DNA of 64,000 bases from Gongronella butleri (Eukaryota; Mucoromycota; Mucoromycetes; Mucorales; Cunninghamellaceae), in assembly GCA_025201375.1 (NCBI GenBank), contig JAIWZP010000079.1, forward strand, positions 1 through 64,000. Direction: 5' to 3'. The position numbers and the translations under genes were made by a program. How positions within the stretch are numbered: position 1 is the stretch's first letter; each line of letters begins with the position of its first letter. This document shows positions 22,740 to 37,535 of the stretch, in pieces. The notes beneath the pieces were generated by a model. The model was not told where the DNA came from. It was given only the letters and a program-made list of their open reading frames with translations, and ran no database searches.

Positions 22740-25664
22740 GTGAACTTCCAGGCTGAAAAGATCGAGATGATTGCGGATGCGCGACGTGCGTTGCTTTGGC
22801 TTGGACAAGCTATATTTAAAATTGTACGTGTTCTTGGCCGTTGGGCTGTCAATCTACAAACGGAATAAGAGTAGAATTGATCACGGTCAAGCTCTGGCAT
22901 TGCCACTTTCCCCCGTTTTTGTTGATTTTTCATTACCTTTGTCGCTGTGCGCGCCTTTTTTTTTTTGTCACGTTGCCATTCTTGCACCTGTTTGTACGAG
23001 GGCGGCGAGTCTGCGGGCGCCCACACGTCGATGCCTGGCGGTTCTGGGAGATTTGAGCAGATTGTCGAGAAATGCATACCACCGAGGGGCCGGACGTCAA
23101 AGGGCTTGAGGTGGCGCGCCGATTTGGACACGAGAGCAAATTCCTTGCCAGAAAAGACCTTTGGCACGGGCGGCACGTCATTGTCGACGCCAAAGTACGG
23201 CTCTTGATACGCAATGTGAGCATGTGCGTCGTCCTGCGCAATCACAGGAGGCTCGCGAGCATATACGAACGATTGCCCCTCCGCATCCTTCCCACCGTGC
23301 TCTGGGAGTAGTCCATGATTGCTGCGCAAGGTGTTGGCGTCGCGCACCGCGTCGATTTCGCCTTTTTCATCGCCATTTTCGCCGTCGTCGTCACTGGCGT
23401 CATCGGCACCATCGTTCTGGGGTATCTTTCGCTTCAAGCGGGGCTTTTTTCTATTTCTAATGATAAAAAAGAAACGGGCCGGGTGAGACAGTGTGAGCGC
23501 ATCAAAATATGAAAAAAAGACAAAAAAAAAGGTAGCTTTACCTTTGTGGCGCGGGCGGCGTGTCGCTGATTTGCAGCGGTGACGCGGTGGGCTCGTCCAA
23601 TGCATCGATGAACTGCGCAGGTCTTTTGGAAAGCGACGTTGCTGGCTGCTTGTTGGTAACGATTTCGTCATTTTCGTCGTAATTGATGTGAACAGCGGGC
23701 TCTGCCCTGTTTGGCTGGGATCCAGCGTGCTGCGCGTCGCCTGCGCCGCGTTGAGAGCTGTCGAGCCAAGCAAGAAAGTCATCATCCTCCAGGAATTCGT
23801 CGATATCCGTGTTAAAATGGTCCTCGTCGCTGTAATGCCTTGTTGGTGTAGCTGAGACGCGCTCTGACCATGATGTGGGTGACTTTTTCTTGGTGAGGCC
23901 GGGGCGACGGGGGTCCTGGGATAATGCAGATGACGACAAGGCGGATGGTGGGCTAGGGATGCGTGGTATTCCGTCATTGCTTGCATCCGAGTCGTTTCCA
24001 GACTCATTTTCGTCGTCCATGGCGAAGGATTGACTGTGTATGAGTGTGTGCATGATGCTGTGGTCAACGGCGGTGGAGCGTGTCATGTCTTTGAAGCGTG
24101 ACGGCGTGGCAAGGATGTTTTGGTAATGTCGGTCGATCAGATCGCTGGACGATTGCGAATCTGTCAATTCCAGAGCCGGCTGGCTAGCTGGCATTGGCTG
24201 CGCGGGTGGTTGTGGCAATAGTGTGGAAGCATTTGTGGCTGCTGGGGCACTGGCCATGGCCATGGCCGAGAGATCGAGGGGTTTGTCGTGATTGGAGGAG
24301 GACGGATGCGAAGACACGCCCGACGACTTGGCAGGCACGTGTGCTGCAGCCGCTGTGCGCATGCGGGGGACGAGTGTTGCGTAGCCAGACGGATACAATG
24401 CCTCAATTGATTGATGCGTCGTCATGATTTCGTTGTTTTCTTCCGGAATGCCATTTTTGGCGCCTTTTTCGGTATCCTTTTCCTCATTTTCCACAATCAT
24501 GGTGGCCAAAATATCACGCAGTGTGTCCTCCGTGGTCCATTTAGTGGTGGTTGGGCGTTGATGATCGACCATGGACGAAAAAGTAGCGGATGCCTGCATA
24601 GAGCTGCAGCCACGGTCGCGGCGTCTCCGATTCTCGTCGTCCCAGATGGCGCCAAGCGAAGGGACCAATTGCGACGCTGCGGTGGGCGATGACGATGATG
24701 ACGACGCGTCAGAATGCAATGAATGGTGCAAATCGCGCTCTCGAACGCCTAATCGGTTGAGGATCATCATGGCCGTCGTATCAATCTCCAGTTCGCAAAA
24801 GCTGTCGCGATCCTCGGTGCTGAGCCAATGCACTGGCACGGTCGAGGCCGTGTAACGTGGAAAGCGCGTGTGCTGCGGCGACGCGTTGTCGTCACTGGCT
24901 ACAAATGGGCCTGACGTGCCAAATGATGAGAGGAACGAGATGGATTTGGCTTCTTGGAGCAATGGTTCGCGGAACTGGGTGCCGAGGTCCAAAGGGCGTC
25001 CTGATGGCAGCGCGGGCTGCGCATGTGCGTACAATTGGAGCCAATCCATGCCAAACAAGTTGTAGTCGAGGAGGAATTGTAATTCAAACGACAGATGCGC
25101 TTCGTGTGGCTGAAACGTGGCATTCATGATGGCGCCCTTGGTAAGAATCTCGACAATTCGGTGTCGATCCGCAGGATTGATGTAATAGATCTTGAGAAAC
25201 GTCTGATGACCCACATGCATGCCATAAAACGGCACGCCCTTGGTTAGCACAATCGCCGCAATGTACCGATTCGCTCCTGGCCCCACGCGATCATATGAAA
25301 TGTGCACCGCCTTGTTCAAAGAGTCGCCAAATTGATAAATCTCGCGCTGTTGCTCCATCACCGACGCGCTCGACGGCTTGAACGGCACAAACAAGTACGG
25401 ATACACCTAAATGATTCCCAAAAGAACGCATAAAAAGCATACAAAAAGGTCAATCATGCTCTTTTTTTCCCTCTTTTTTTTCAATTTTACCTGATGGACA
25501 TGGACGCATGTCTTTTGACCGCTGCGAGTCGATCCAAAGATACGCATCACGGGCACACGCGGCAGTGGCTCTTGGCTGAACGGGCACTGCGGCGAGTCAA
25601 AAGGCCCTGGCTCGCGCAGGTAATAGTCAATAGTGGCAATCGAGACGCTGACAACAGAATTCAT
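19131..25664 (-). CDS. REV3: DNA polymerase zeta catalytic subunit Rev3
   Basis: Seventeen minus-strand exons: 25664-25491, 25406-23542, 23456-22937, 22853-22739, 22645-22475, 22395-22249, 22172-21974, 21888-21609, 21538-21408, 21306-21194, 21133-21006, 20906-20754, 20675-20338, 20246-19953, 19883-19801, 19720-19565, 19447-19131; 1727 residues. It has a B-family N-terminal domain, a disordered middle (about 200-780), LEVHVHSRGNLLPDPE, and GSQFKVESVMLRIAKP. Polymerase motif A is DFQSLYPS (about 1185), motif B NVTYGYTAASFSGRMP (about 1300) and motif C YGDTDS (about 1349). The tail has two Cys clusters, the second (CEHC, CNSLDC) being the Fe-S/Rev7-Pol31-associated type. Function: translesion DNA synthesis. 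The intron after exon 12 is GC-AG (donor AAAAG/GCAAGT). Confidence 0.97.
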
Positions 25665-27022
25665 CGTCACATCACCCCTACACGATCCAAGTGACAACAA
25701 GTAAAAGAAACAAACGAAGAGCAAAAGAAGCCCAAAGGCAAATGGAGGTCCAGGTGACGATCAAAAAAGAAGAGAATGAGACAAAGAACAAAAAAAATCG
25801 GCGTCAACGCGTTCATCTTGTATCCGCCGGCGGCATTTCAATTTCTTTCGCCCGCCTCGACAACATTTCTGCGAATCTTTGTGCCTTGAAATTAACCCTG
25901 GTGCACCCCATCCACTGTTATTTCCTCAGCGGAAGCCAAATTCTTGCCGATTCATCATTCTATGACAACATTGCTAAGCAATAGCAACTTTTCTGGAATA
26001 AAACACACTCTTTTTTTTTTGCAAACGCTGAGATTGAATCTGCTGCGCACCAGTGGTCAAATTCTTCGCCGTGCCATGAAAACGCGCTTGTCAAAATGTT
26101 TTTAAACGAAAAAGGGCTAGAGAGGTTTTTTTGCTGCAATGTTTTGTGAGAAGAAAAAAAGTGACAAGTGGCGATCCAACGTAAAAGCGAGAGCTCAGGT
26201 GCGCGTCGAGATGCTCGTGCCGAGCGAGGCATCTGCGAGAGTGGTGGACCATGGATTCAGACAACTGGCGTTGTATTTCTTGCCATTGTCATTGTTTTCC
26301 ACCTGTATCTCGCATTTTTCCAGCATTTTAAGCGCTTTTTACGGTCGTGGACTATCCTTTAACTTGTTTGCTACACTACCGACCTTGAAGTGGTGCAAGA
26401 AACTCCCTCATGGCTTCAAATTTAATCTCAAGCCCGTGGATTTGCATGCCAAGCTGGTTGCAAAAGTTGTTGAACCTCAGCCATCGCGTCGGCCATGAAT
26501 TTGGACAAGAAACGCTCAATTGGCACGTGTGTTCAGAATTGCTCGTGCTGAGAGCAACAGCAACAAGGATCGGGCCCGATGGCGCAGATTACTTTGTATT
26601 TTTATCTTTTTTTTTGCAACGGCGCCTCATCGGGGCTCCGCGCCGATATTGTTCACGTGGAATTCATAGGTTAGGATGATTGTAGTGCAACTTCGCTACC
26701 ATTGTACTAGAGAGTCGTCTCATAAAAACGAGAATTGAGTCTGGCAAGGCAAAGCGTGCGCGGTGTGCGGCGATCCAAAGATCTTGGTGCCTCTTTCATG
26801 ACTTTTTTTGCATCTGGGGTGACACTTGTGTGACATGAAGTGTCATCAAAGGAAAGCCAATTTTTTTTAATTTTTTTGGTTTCTCCTCCATTTTGTGTTC
26901 TCTTTCTTTTCTTTTTTCAATCCTTTTTGCACGGTCTCCACCTATTAATACACGACATCGAAAGCAGCTTGCTATTTCTCTTTTGCCGACTCGCTCCTTT
27001 TTTTCGACAACGCATCATTTAA
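25665..27022. other. Divergent upstream region of REV3 and the Bud4-like gene
   Basis: No firmly supported gene. Around 26340-26498 a plus-strand frame ending at 26498 has coding-like composition (KKLPHGFKFNLKPVDLHAKL), and another frame near 26270-26330 encodes a hydrophobic stretch. I could not join them into a gene with good splice sites. T-rich sequence precedes the ATG at 27023. Confidence 0.4.
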
Positions 27023-29974
27023 ATGGCCTCGACAAAGCAGCAGCCAGCACGTGAGGCATGGATTCAAGCGCTTCGAGCGGCCGATGCTTTGCAGGTTCAA
27101 AGCATGATTCAATTGGGCCCTCCGTCTCTATTGTCCGAGCCAATTCCATTTCACAAGCACGAGTTTCGTCGCTTAGTAGCGTTGAACGGCGACCGCGTGC
27201 CCCTGGATGACATCCACGACATCCCGCCCATCCATTTCGCCCTGCTGCAAATCCACGAGAATCAACAAGAAGATGGTGATGATAATGACCTGCTGCAGGT
27301 GCTTCTCATGGTGAGCGCGCGATGAGCAAGATAAAAAAAAAAAAAAAAGGGCGGGCCGCTGACTTTTCTTTTTTTAAAAAAAATTACAGGCCGGTGGATC
27401 GAAAGTTCTCAACACGTGTTTTTGGGGTGACACGAATTTGACCGCCTTGGAGCTTGCGATGTGCCTAAATCAGTATGAGAGCATTGCGCTTCTCAAGGCG
27501 CACGGTGCGATGCTGATGAACGAAAACGAAGCAAACGACGACACTGCTGTTCCTGGTATGACGCCAAAAGGAGTTTCCGGTGCCACCACCAATAGAGCTC
27601 CCTCGGCCTTTCAGCAATTGCGCCAATTTGCAGAGAATGCCGGTCAAGGCAACAAGCGTCTGACCATCACGGATCGCCGCCAGCTTGAAGTGGCTTCCAT
27701 TGCCAAGCACTCGCGCGTGAAAAACAATCCTCTTTTCAAGCAATTCGAGTCTCAGCAACCGAGTCCATCGACATCACCGTCGCCAACCCCACGCCGTGGC
27801 ACACCGGAGCCTGCGCGTGTCACACCATCGCCGACACCATCCAAATCTTTGACAATGGCCACGAATTCATCATCAAAATCGACTCCCGAGGCCGGTGGCA
27901 CCAGTACTGACGAGATTGCCAAAGATGCCAACAACGAGGACGACGGAAAAGACATGGACGAGCCCATATCAGCGCCAATGGCCACGGAAGCACCGGTTTC
28001 GTCGACATTGATTGGCGAAAATGTGCTGCACAAGAGACTTCTCAGCTTAACAAGCGAGGCCGACAGCGAGCAATGGTTCGACACCAACGACGAGTATGCG
28101 GAAAATCGCAAATCGCGCCAGTTGATGCCCGTGGATGCAGCATTTCAGACGATCATCCGGCCGGCATCACCCGAAACCTCCCCCGCGGACATCAATGCGT
28201 CGGCTTACAGCAGCGACGCGTCCGAGACGACCATTACCACGCGCGACACGTCGGCCACACGTGCTACGTCCCTTGCCAGCCAGCGCACATCCATGGTTAG
28301 CCAGCGCACCATGGACAGTGACTTTTTCGATCGCGAAGATCAAGCTAGTAACAGCAGCAACAGCAGCAGCGGCAGCAGCACTCACCAGCAGGACAACAAC
28401 GACGAAGTGCACATTAATGATGCGCTGGATCACGCATTGCACACGCTCGAGCCTCAACATATCGCGCCCGAACAAGAAACAGAAGAAACACGCGCTAGAG
28501 ATACGATTCCTGATGAGACAACGGCGCCAATGGCCTCGCACACGCCATTGACCGATGCAACACATTTACAGCAACCAATTATTCGAGTCGAGACACAGTA
28601 TGACGATGATGACAATGAAAACGATGAAAATGATGAAAACGACGACGGCCTTGCGCTTGATTCACCTGTTTTGCAACCACATTCGCCGCCACTGGAACCA
28701 TTGGCACCGTCATTGGCCATGCACGGTCTGTCCATCAACGATAATGCCACGGTGCCCGAGTCCATGTCGATCAAAGCTGCACGACAAGCCGGTGCCGCGT
28801 ATGCTGTTCCGGGAGTGACGCAACAAAGTGGATCCGACTTGCATTTCGCTGATTATGGCAAGCTGTATGTGCGTGTTGTGCAGGCGCAGGATATATTGCT
28901 CCCTCTGCCGGCCAAGGCCACATTTGCACGGTGTGTTGTTAGCGACGGTAGAAATGATTTCGTGTCGTCGTACAAATCGTTTGAAAACACCATTGGGTTC
29001 CAATACGAATGCATAATGGATACGCGCCCCGACATGCTCATCTCCATTGGGCTCCAATTACGGCCTGACCCGCACGTCCGCCCACTCACGGGCTTGTCGC
29101 GCATGTTCACCTCTGCACAGCGTCAAAGAGAGACATTGAGCGGCTACGTGCATCAGGATGAGCAGCTCGTCGGTCAATCACGCTTCGCCCTCCACCACAT
29201 GGTCCACGCGTGCAATCAAAACGTCCACCATGCTTCTTTTGACTTTTTTAATTCTTGGTATGCAAAATCGTCAAAAGAACGTCGCCGTCCCGCCGATGAA
29301 CAAATCATCAAGGTCGTCGGCAGCGTCCAGGTAGACCTACTGTATTTACCAGTGACCGATACCTCCAATGTAAAGAAGAAAAAAAAGAAAAAAAAAAGGC
29401 AAATCGCTCAAAAACATTCTATTTTTCAACCAGTCATCCATACCCCCCAGCCTGCAAGAGTGTGATTTGGCCCTAAAGATTCGACAATGGCACAACACCT
29501 TGTGGATCAGTGGGTACATGTCTGTGCGCCACGCCGGCAAACAGGTAACAAGAAAAAAAAAGACGTGTCGCGTCGCGTTTTATGATTTGCAATGTGATTC
29601 TCATTGATTCCCCCTCCTTTTATTTTTTATAGATGTGGTCGCGTCATTTCTACCAATTAATTGGCAGTCGCCTGCTTGAATTCGACACGCACCGCAACAC
29701 GGCGACGTACGAGCGGGTTTACAATGTCACGGACGTGACCAAGTTGACCGTGGCGGCCGAGCGGACACTCGTGGACCTTTACGACCAGCGATCGTCCATC
29801 ATCTTTAGTCAGGACACGATTTGCGAGGACAATCGCAAGGGTTTCTTCCGCATTGCTTTTAATGACGGCTCATTTTTCGACTGCATTTGCGACCAGGTGC
29901 AAGACAGCGAGCTGTGGGTCAAGACACTGAAAGCCATGATTGGCAAGGTGCCATTGTCCCTTTCATTCGAATAA
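27023..29974 (+). CDS. Bud4/anillin-like protein: ankyrin-like N-terminus, anillin-homology region, PH domain
   Basis: Exons 27023-27310, 27390-29369, 29434-29544 and 29633-29974 give 906 residues. Residues about 50-130 look ankyrin-like (IPPIHFALLQIHE; LTALELAMCLNQYESIALLK). Residues 150-570 are disordered, Ser/Thr/Asn-rich with acidic runs. About 585-747 is a C2/anillin-homology-like region (YGKLYVRVVQAQDI). About 775-900 is a PH domain (WISGYMSVRHAGK; MWSRHFYQLIGSRLLEFD) ending just before the stop. Fungal Bud4 and anillin relatives anchor septins and mark division or bud sites through such C-terminal modules. The septum/polarity role is inferred; the ankyrin-like N-terminus is not standard for Bud4. 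Confidence 0.8.
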
Positions 29975-30063
29975 AAAAACTCCGCTAGACTCCTTTTAGG
30001 GGCGCCGCGCTGGGCGTTGGCCCCCTCACCTAGCCTTTTTCTTTCCAATTTCTATTTCTGACT

Positions 30064-30909
30064 ATGACGCCCCCTATAGAGAAGCAAAAGATCAAGTGGT
30101 TGCCCTTGGAAGCTAACCCTGACGTGCGTAAACGACAAAAAACGTGGCGACCGACCGAGAGAACAAAAAAAAAGGGGGGGGCAATTTTCTTATAATTTTT
30201 TCTTTCTAGGTGTGGAACAAGGTAAAATGAAGCGCCAAAAAGGTGCTTGCGTCATTAACAAATTGCTGCAGATCATCCACGACAATGGCGTCGCATCCAA
30301 TTGGAGTTTTTGTGACGTGTTTGGTACGTTTTCTCTTGTTCATTTTCATTTTTCTATTTGTTTTGCCCATCTCACTTGCATTTTCTTATGGCTAGGCTTT
30401 GACCCCGAGCTCTTGGCATTTGTGCCGCAGCCGGTGGAAGCGCTGATTTTCCTGTTTCCAATCACGGATGCGTACGAGGCGCATCGGCGCGAGACAAATG
30501 CGCAAATCAAGGCCAAGCAGCCCACCGTGTTTGAGGACACAAAGCATATCCACTTTTTCAAGCAAACGATCTCGAACGCGTGCGGGATGATCGGCCTGTT
30601 GCATGCGCTGGCGAACAACAAGCAAAAACCAGGCATTTTCTCGGCCGACGACGCGCTTTTCCCGTCCATCATGCGCCAGACAAAGGACATGACCCCCAAC
30701 GAGCGCGCGGCCTTTTTGGAAACGTGTGCGCCGCTGGCGCAGGTGCATGCGCATGGTGCCGAGAGCGGCCAAACCGAGGCACCATCACTCGAGGAGCAAA
30801 TTTACCTCCACTTTATCTGTTTTGTCAACATTGACGGCGTGCTCTATCAGCTGGACGGACGTCAAGAGTTCCCCGTGTCGCACGGACCCATCACAAACTC
30901 GCTGCTCGA

Positions 30910-30946
<37 letters not shown>

Positions 30947-31094
30947 CAAGAAGCAATTGGCCCGCTCACCTAATTTTTTTCAATTTTTTTATTTTTTCAT
31001 CGGCAAGGACACGGTGGTGGTGATGAAGGAGTTCATGGCCCGGGATCCTGAAGAGGCCAATTTCAGCGCCATTGCTTTAACAAGCGATCAATGA
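30064..31094 (+). CDS. Ubiquitin C-terminal hydrolase, UCH-L3/Yuh1 family
   Basis: Exons 30064-30123, 30210-30221 (12-nt microexon, VWNK), 30272-30323, 30396-30910 and 31008-31094 give 241 residues. Peptidase C12 signatures: KWLPLEANPD, FCDVFGFDPELLAFVP, QTISNACGMIGLLHA with nucleophile Cys104, GQTEAPS, the catalytic His in HFICFVNIDG and Asp in YQLDGR, and FSAIALT at the end. It processes ubiquitin or NEDD8 precursors and removes small adducts. It begins only 89 bp after the stop of the preceding gene, so that gap must hold both a 3' end and a promoter. The fourth intron has a poly-A run of about 34. Confidence 0.95.
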
Positions 31095-31659
31095 TGGCTG
31101 TATTTTTTTTTCGCGATTAAAAACGAAAAGCGTATCTTTTTTTTATTGATGCCCGTGTTGCAATGATGATTTGCATTCTTTTTTTATAAAACACAGCGCG
31201 TCATTTTCACTGATGCTGGCGTGCCCATATGCGCGAATTGAGCGGGCTTGAAGAGAAAGGGGGCGGCGCAATTGTCGGAATGCATTGTCGGATCATCTGA
31301 CGAGGCAAGGAAAATGGCAGAATCCCTCGGTCATCAGTTCGTTTTTATCTTTTTTTGGATAGTGCGTGTAGACAGCTCCCCTGCCCTCCCAATAGCATGG
31401 AAGGTATTTGTCATATGCTGTCAAGTTCGGCTGTGTGGAGTGGGTGGATGGGGGGAGGCTGTCCTCGAGAAGGGCCCAAATGGTCAAACAAACCCAGAAA
31501 GAAAGATAGCCAATCAGGATGGCCATACGGTGTGCTGGTCAAGGGCAAAAAGTCGGCTGAAACTTTTCTTTTTTTGTGTGAGCCACGGTGATCAGCTACA
31601 AAAGGAAAAATCGCTCATTCTTTTCTTCTTTTCTTCTCTCTTGTTTTTTCACAAATACC
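31095..31659. other. Intergenic between the UCH and zinc-transporter genes
   Basis: T-rich 3' flank, then mixed sequence; a CT-rich tract precedes the ATG at 31660. No gene seen. Confidence 0.5.
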
Positions 31660-33228
31660 ATGAACACCGAACAAGCCAACGAGCGTACGCCTTTGGTGAA
31701 GCACCACCGGTCCAATTCCATAGTGTCATACGAGGACGTCGTGTGTGCCAACGTCTCGGAGCGCATCGGCACCTCCACCTCCACCAAGCGCAAGCTGTGG
31801 TTTGCAACCGGCTTGGCCCTCGTCTTCTTCAGCACAGAGCTTGTTGCTGGCTACCTGTCCAACTCCCTTGGTCAGTAAAAAAAAAAAAAAAAAAATCAAA
31901 AATCAAAAATCAAAAATCAAAAAAAAATCGTCTTTTATGCCTTCAGAAACGCTTTCTCATGCTTTTGTTTTTCTTCAATTAGCCCTCTTCTCGGACGCCT
32001 TTCACTTGCTTTCCGACGTTGTCAGCTTCCTTGTCGCCCTCGTCGCCATTTATCTCGCTGAAAAGCCTGCCACAAGCCGTAAGCTCGGAACCGTCCTTTT
32101 TTTTATTTTCTTGTTCCCATTTGTTTTTTTATTTTTTATTTTTTATTTTTTATTTTTTATTTTTTATTTTTTATTTTTTTTGCCAGGCCATACCTTTGGT
32201 TTCCATCGTGCCGAGGTCATTGCGGCTCTGATGTCCGTCTTGACCATCTGGATCCTCACAGCCTACCTTGTGCGCGAGGCCATTGATCGCATTTCCAACC
32301 CACAAGAAATCGATGCCAAGCTGGTAATGCCCGCAAATCGATGTTCCACCCCGCATGCCAATGCCTTTTTTCCGTTTTTATTTTTTTTAATAGATGTGTA
32401 TCACCGCGTCCATTGGTGTCGTTGTCAACATTGTGTAAGTTTGATCTTAACCGATCAAAAGTTCGAGAAATTGGCTCATTTCATCCCCCATCTTAGATTG
32501 GCCTACGTGCTCGGTGGCCATCACCACGCACATGGCGGCCATGATCATGGCTCGCATGATCATCACCATGACCACGGCGAGGAAAATCACAACCATGACC
32601 ACGAAGAGCGCTCCACAGGCTCGAATCAGCCCAAGATCCGCCGCAAGGTAAATTGAAAAAAAAAAAGAAAAAAGAGGGAGTCTGCCATGAGCCATGCACA
32701 CTAATGAAGAAATGGGCTTTTTTTTTTTAGGAAACTAACATCAATTTGCGTGCCGCGGCGTTGCACGTGATTGGCGACTTGCTCGCGTCTGTTGGCATTT
32801 TGATTTCGTCAATTATCCTGCTGATCAACCCGAAATTGACGATTGTCGATCCCATTTGTACATTCATCTTCTCGTTGCTTGTGCTGTACACAACATATCA
32901 CCTTGTCAAGGACTCGCTTGCCGTGCTGATGGAGGGCGTCCCTGGGAACCTCCAGCCGGAGCTGATTGAAAAGTCGCTGCTGCAGCTGCCTGGCGTCGTT
33001 GCTGTCCACGACCTGCACGTCTGGACCCTGTCCCCCGGCAAGAGCTCGCTGACCGCGCATCTGACCATCGACCACGACGCCTTTGATCGCTACGACGAAA
33101 TCCTTGCAAAGTCGCAGCGCGTCGTCTGCGATCTTTATGGCGTCCACCATTCCACGATTCAAATCGAATCCAACGAGGCCGACTTTACCAACCACTGCCG
33201 CCCCAACATGTGCACACCGCGCCATTAA
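31660..33228 (+). CDS. Cation diffusion facilitator zinc transporter (Zrc1/ZnT-like)
   Basis: Exons 31660-31870, 31983-32078, 32187-32323, 32394-32434, 32497-32647 and 32731-33228 give 377 residues. CDF layout: a cytosolic N-terminus with ERTPLVKH (dileucine-like), TM1 LWFATGLALVFFSTELVAGY, and TM2 carrying the metal-site pair in FSDAFHLLSD. A His-rich loop (GGHHHAHGGHDHGSHDHHHD) lies between TM4 and TM5. TM5 carries the second site ALHVIGDLLAS, and the C-terminal domain has HDLHVWTLSPG. These transporters move zinc from cytosol into vacuole or secretory compartments. Introns carry tandem AAAATC and TTTTTTA tracts. Confidence 0.95.
32129..32180 (+). repeat. Intronic (TTTTTTA)n tract
   Basis: About seven tandem TTTTTTAT-like units in intron 2 of the zinc transporter; intron 1 has a shorter related (AAAAATC) array at about 31885-31920. 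Confidence 0.85.
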
Positions 33229-36001
<2,773 letters not shown>

Positions 36002-36289
36002 ATTGTTGTATCTCCCCCCCCCGCTGCATGATAGACAAGTAGTCGCTTTTTTATTGATGATTATTTATTAAATATGTAATACAGTATTGCTTTTTTTTTT
36101 ACGCACCCATGGCTCTTCTAATTAGTGCCAATCACGTTTGAAAATCTTGAACGACGCGATCAAACAGGTGCACAGCGATGTCATCTTACTGTATCATATG
36201 TAGGTCCCAATACTGTAGCCTCGGCCGAGCGACCTCTACGCGTCAAGGGCTCAAGGCATCATCACACGGAACCGTTAGAGTATCATACA
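36002..36289. other. Glycerol kinase 3' flank with ACTGTA motifs
   Basis: AT-rich 3' flank. Contains TACAGTA near 36082, TACTGTA near 36189 and ATACTGTA near 36214. No gene. Confidence 0.5.
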
Positions 36290-37070
36290 GCACATGAAAG
36301 CACAATTTTCACGACTTTCGCGTTTTACACGCAGATGAAGTGCTTGATTCGTTAATTTATTGATCTCAGTGGACAGATCGACGGAAACTGACGCAGATTG
36401 TTATTTCAATACCTGCAGCATCGCGTTGTACCGCACCAAAACATAACACATTCGCCTTTAAAAATCGAAAAGGCGTGTTTTTCGAAGGTTGCCGGCGAAT
36501 TGTGCCTCCAGAAATTTTTTTACAACCTACCTGCTCGTAGATGAAACATGCGTCACAGCATGAATGATCGCTTGTACGCGGATCGCGGAATGAGTCCACC
36601 CGATTTTTTTTTTTTTTTGAATTCGAAATGCCAAAAACCTTTTATTTGTACTATGTTGCATTCATCTGGCCATCTGCATGGTTGACCCCACTCAAAAACA
36701 GCCGCATCGGAATCCGCGCAAACCTTAACCCTCAAAGCGCTACAGTATTTTCTCTGCAAGTCTTGGCCATCCATCGATGAAGCTGATCTCATTCGACAGA
36801 GATTGCTTGAGTGGCTGCATTCGACACGTTAAAAGCGTCATGGGTCGCCCTGTATGGTATATTGCCGAGCAAATCGAATTTAAAATTTTATTCGATGTTT
36901 GATCAAATTTTGCAAGCTTGTGATTGTCTTTATCGGCCTCGCAAACGATCTGAAAATAACGCTTAAGTGTGTCTCTTTTGGACGGTGCCAGTTTCATCGC
37001 GATCCATCTATTTTTTCGAGATTCAGTGCTCAATTTGTGGAAATATAGGCGTTTTGGAATTCATCTGGGT
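36290..37070 (+). repeat. Dispersed repeat, copy B
   Basis: Shares ordered blocks with the copies at 7.3, 49.3 and 57.4 kb: GGAAACTGACGCAG, AAAAGGCGTGTTTTTC, TGTGCCTCCAGAAA, CATCTGGCCATCTGCATGG, GCCATCCATCGATGAAGCTG, CGACACGTTAAAAGCG, and GTGGAAATAT plus TTTTGGAATTCATC near the 3' end. It is closest to copy D through the CATCTGGCCATCTGCATGG block. No open reading frame of note. Ends are approximate. Confidence 0.75.
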
Positions 37071-37503
37071 AACAATCTAATAAATGTGTGAGTTTTAATG
37101 ATTCATTCGGAAGAGGCACGCCAAAACAACCAAGTGATGAAGTTTGGAAGCGATCCATTGAAAGGTAGCGAGCCTTGCATATCCGTGAAATTTCGTGAAA
37201 AAACGGTGTTTGTCTCGGCGACGGTCTTGTTGACACCTGGTTTTTACTGGGTTTTCCCAGAGGACACGCGCCGAAACAACCAAATGGCGATGGTTTTCGG
37301 CCAATCCATCAATGATGCACGGCAGTACGGCACTTTTTTTCGAAATTTGACAAACGTTGTGTGCTGATGTTAATCAAGAATTCCTGGACCACCGTATGAA
37401 TTGACCTCGCGCTATGATACAGTACCTGCAGTACCATATCTACAGTGAAGTAATATTTTCATGAAACTGCAATTCATCACGTCATGTGGGCTCTGTTGTG
37501 CAG

Positions 37504-37535
<32 letters not shown>

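Noticed and set aside
22598..24067. Open frame of 489 codons on the minus strand read as one protein
   Set aside because: It joins REV3 exons 3 and 4 through introns in one frame; the parts before and after lack Rev3 identity and include intron-encoded Lys runs. The spliced model restores conserved motifs.
26139..26498. 119-codon plus-strand frame between REV3 and the Bud4-like gene
   Set aside because: Only the last 40 codons look coding-like; the rest is poly-Phe/Leu and no good splice structure was found. Noted in the interval entry, not called as a gene.
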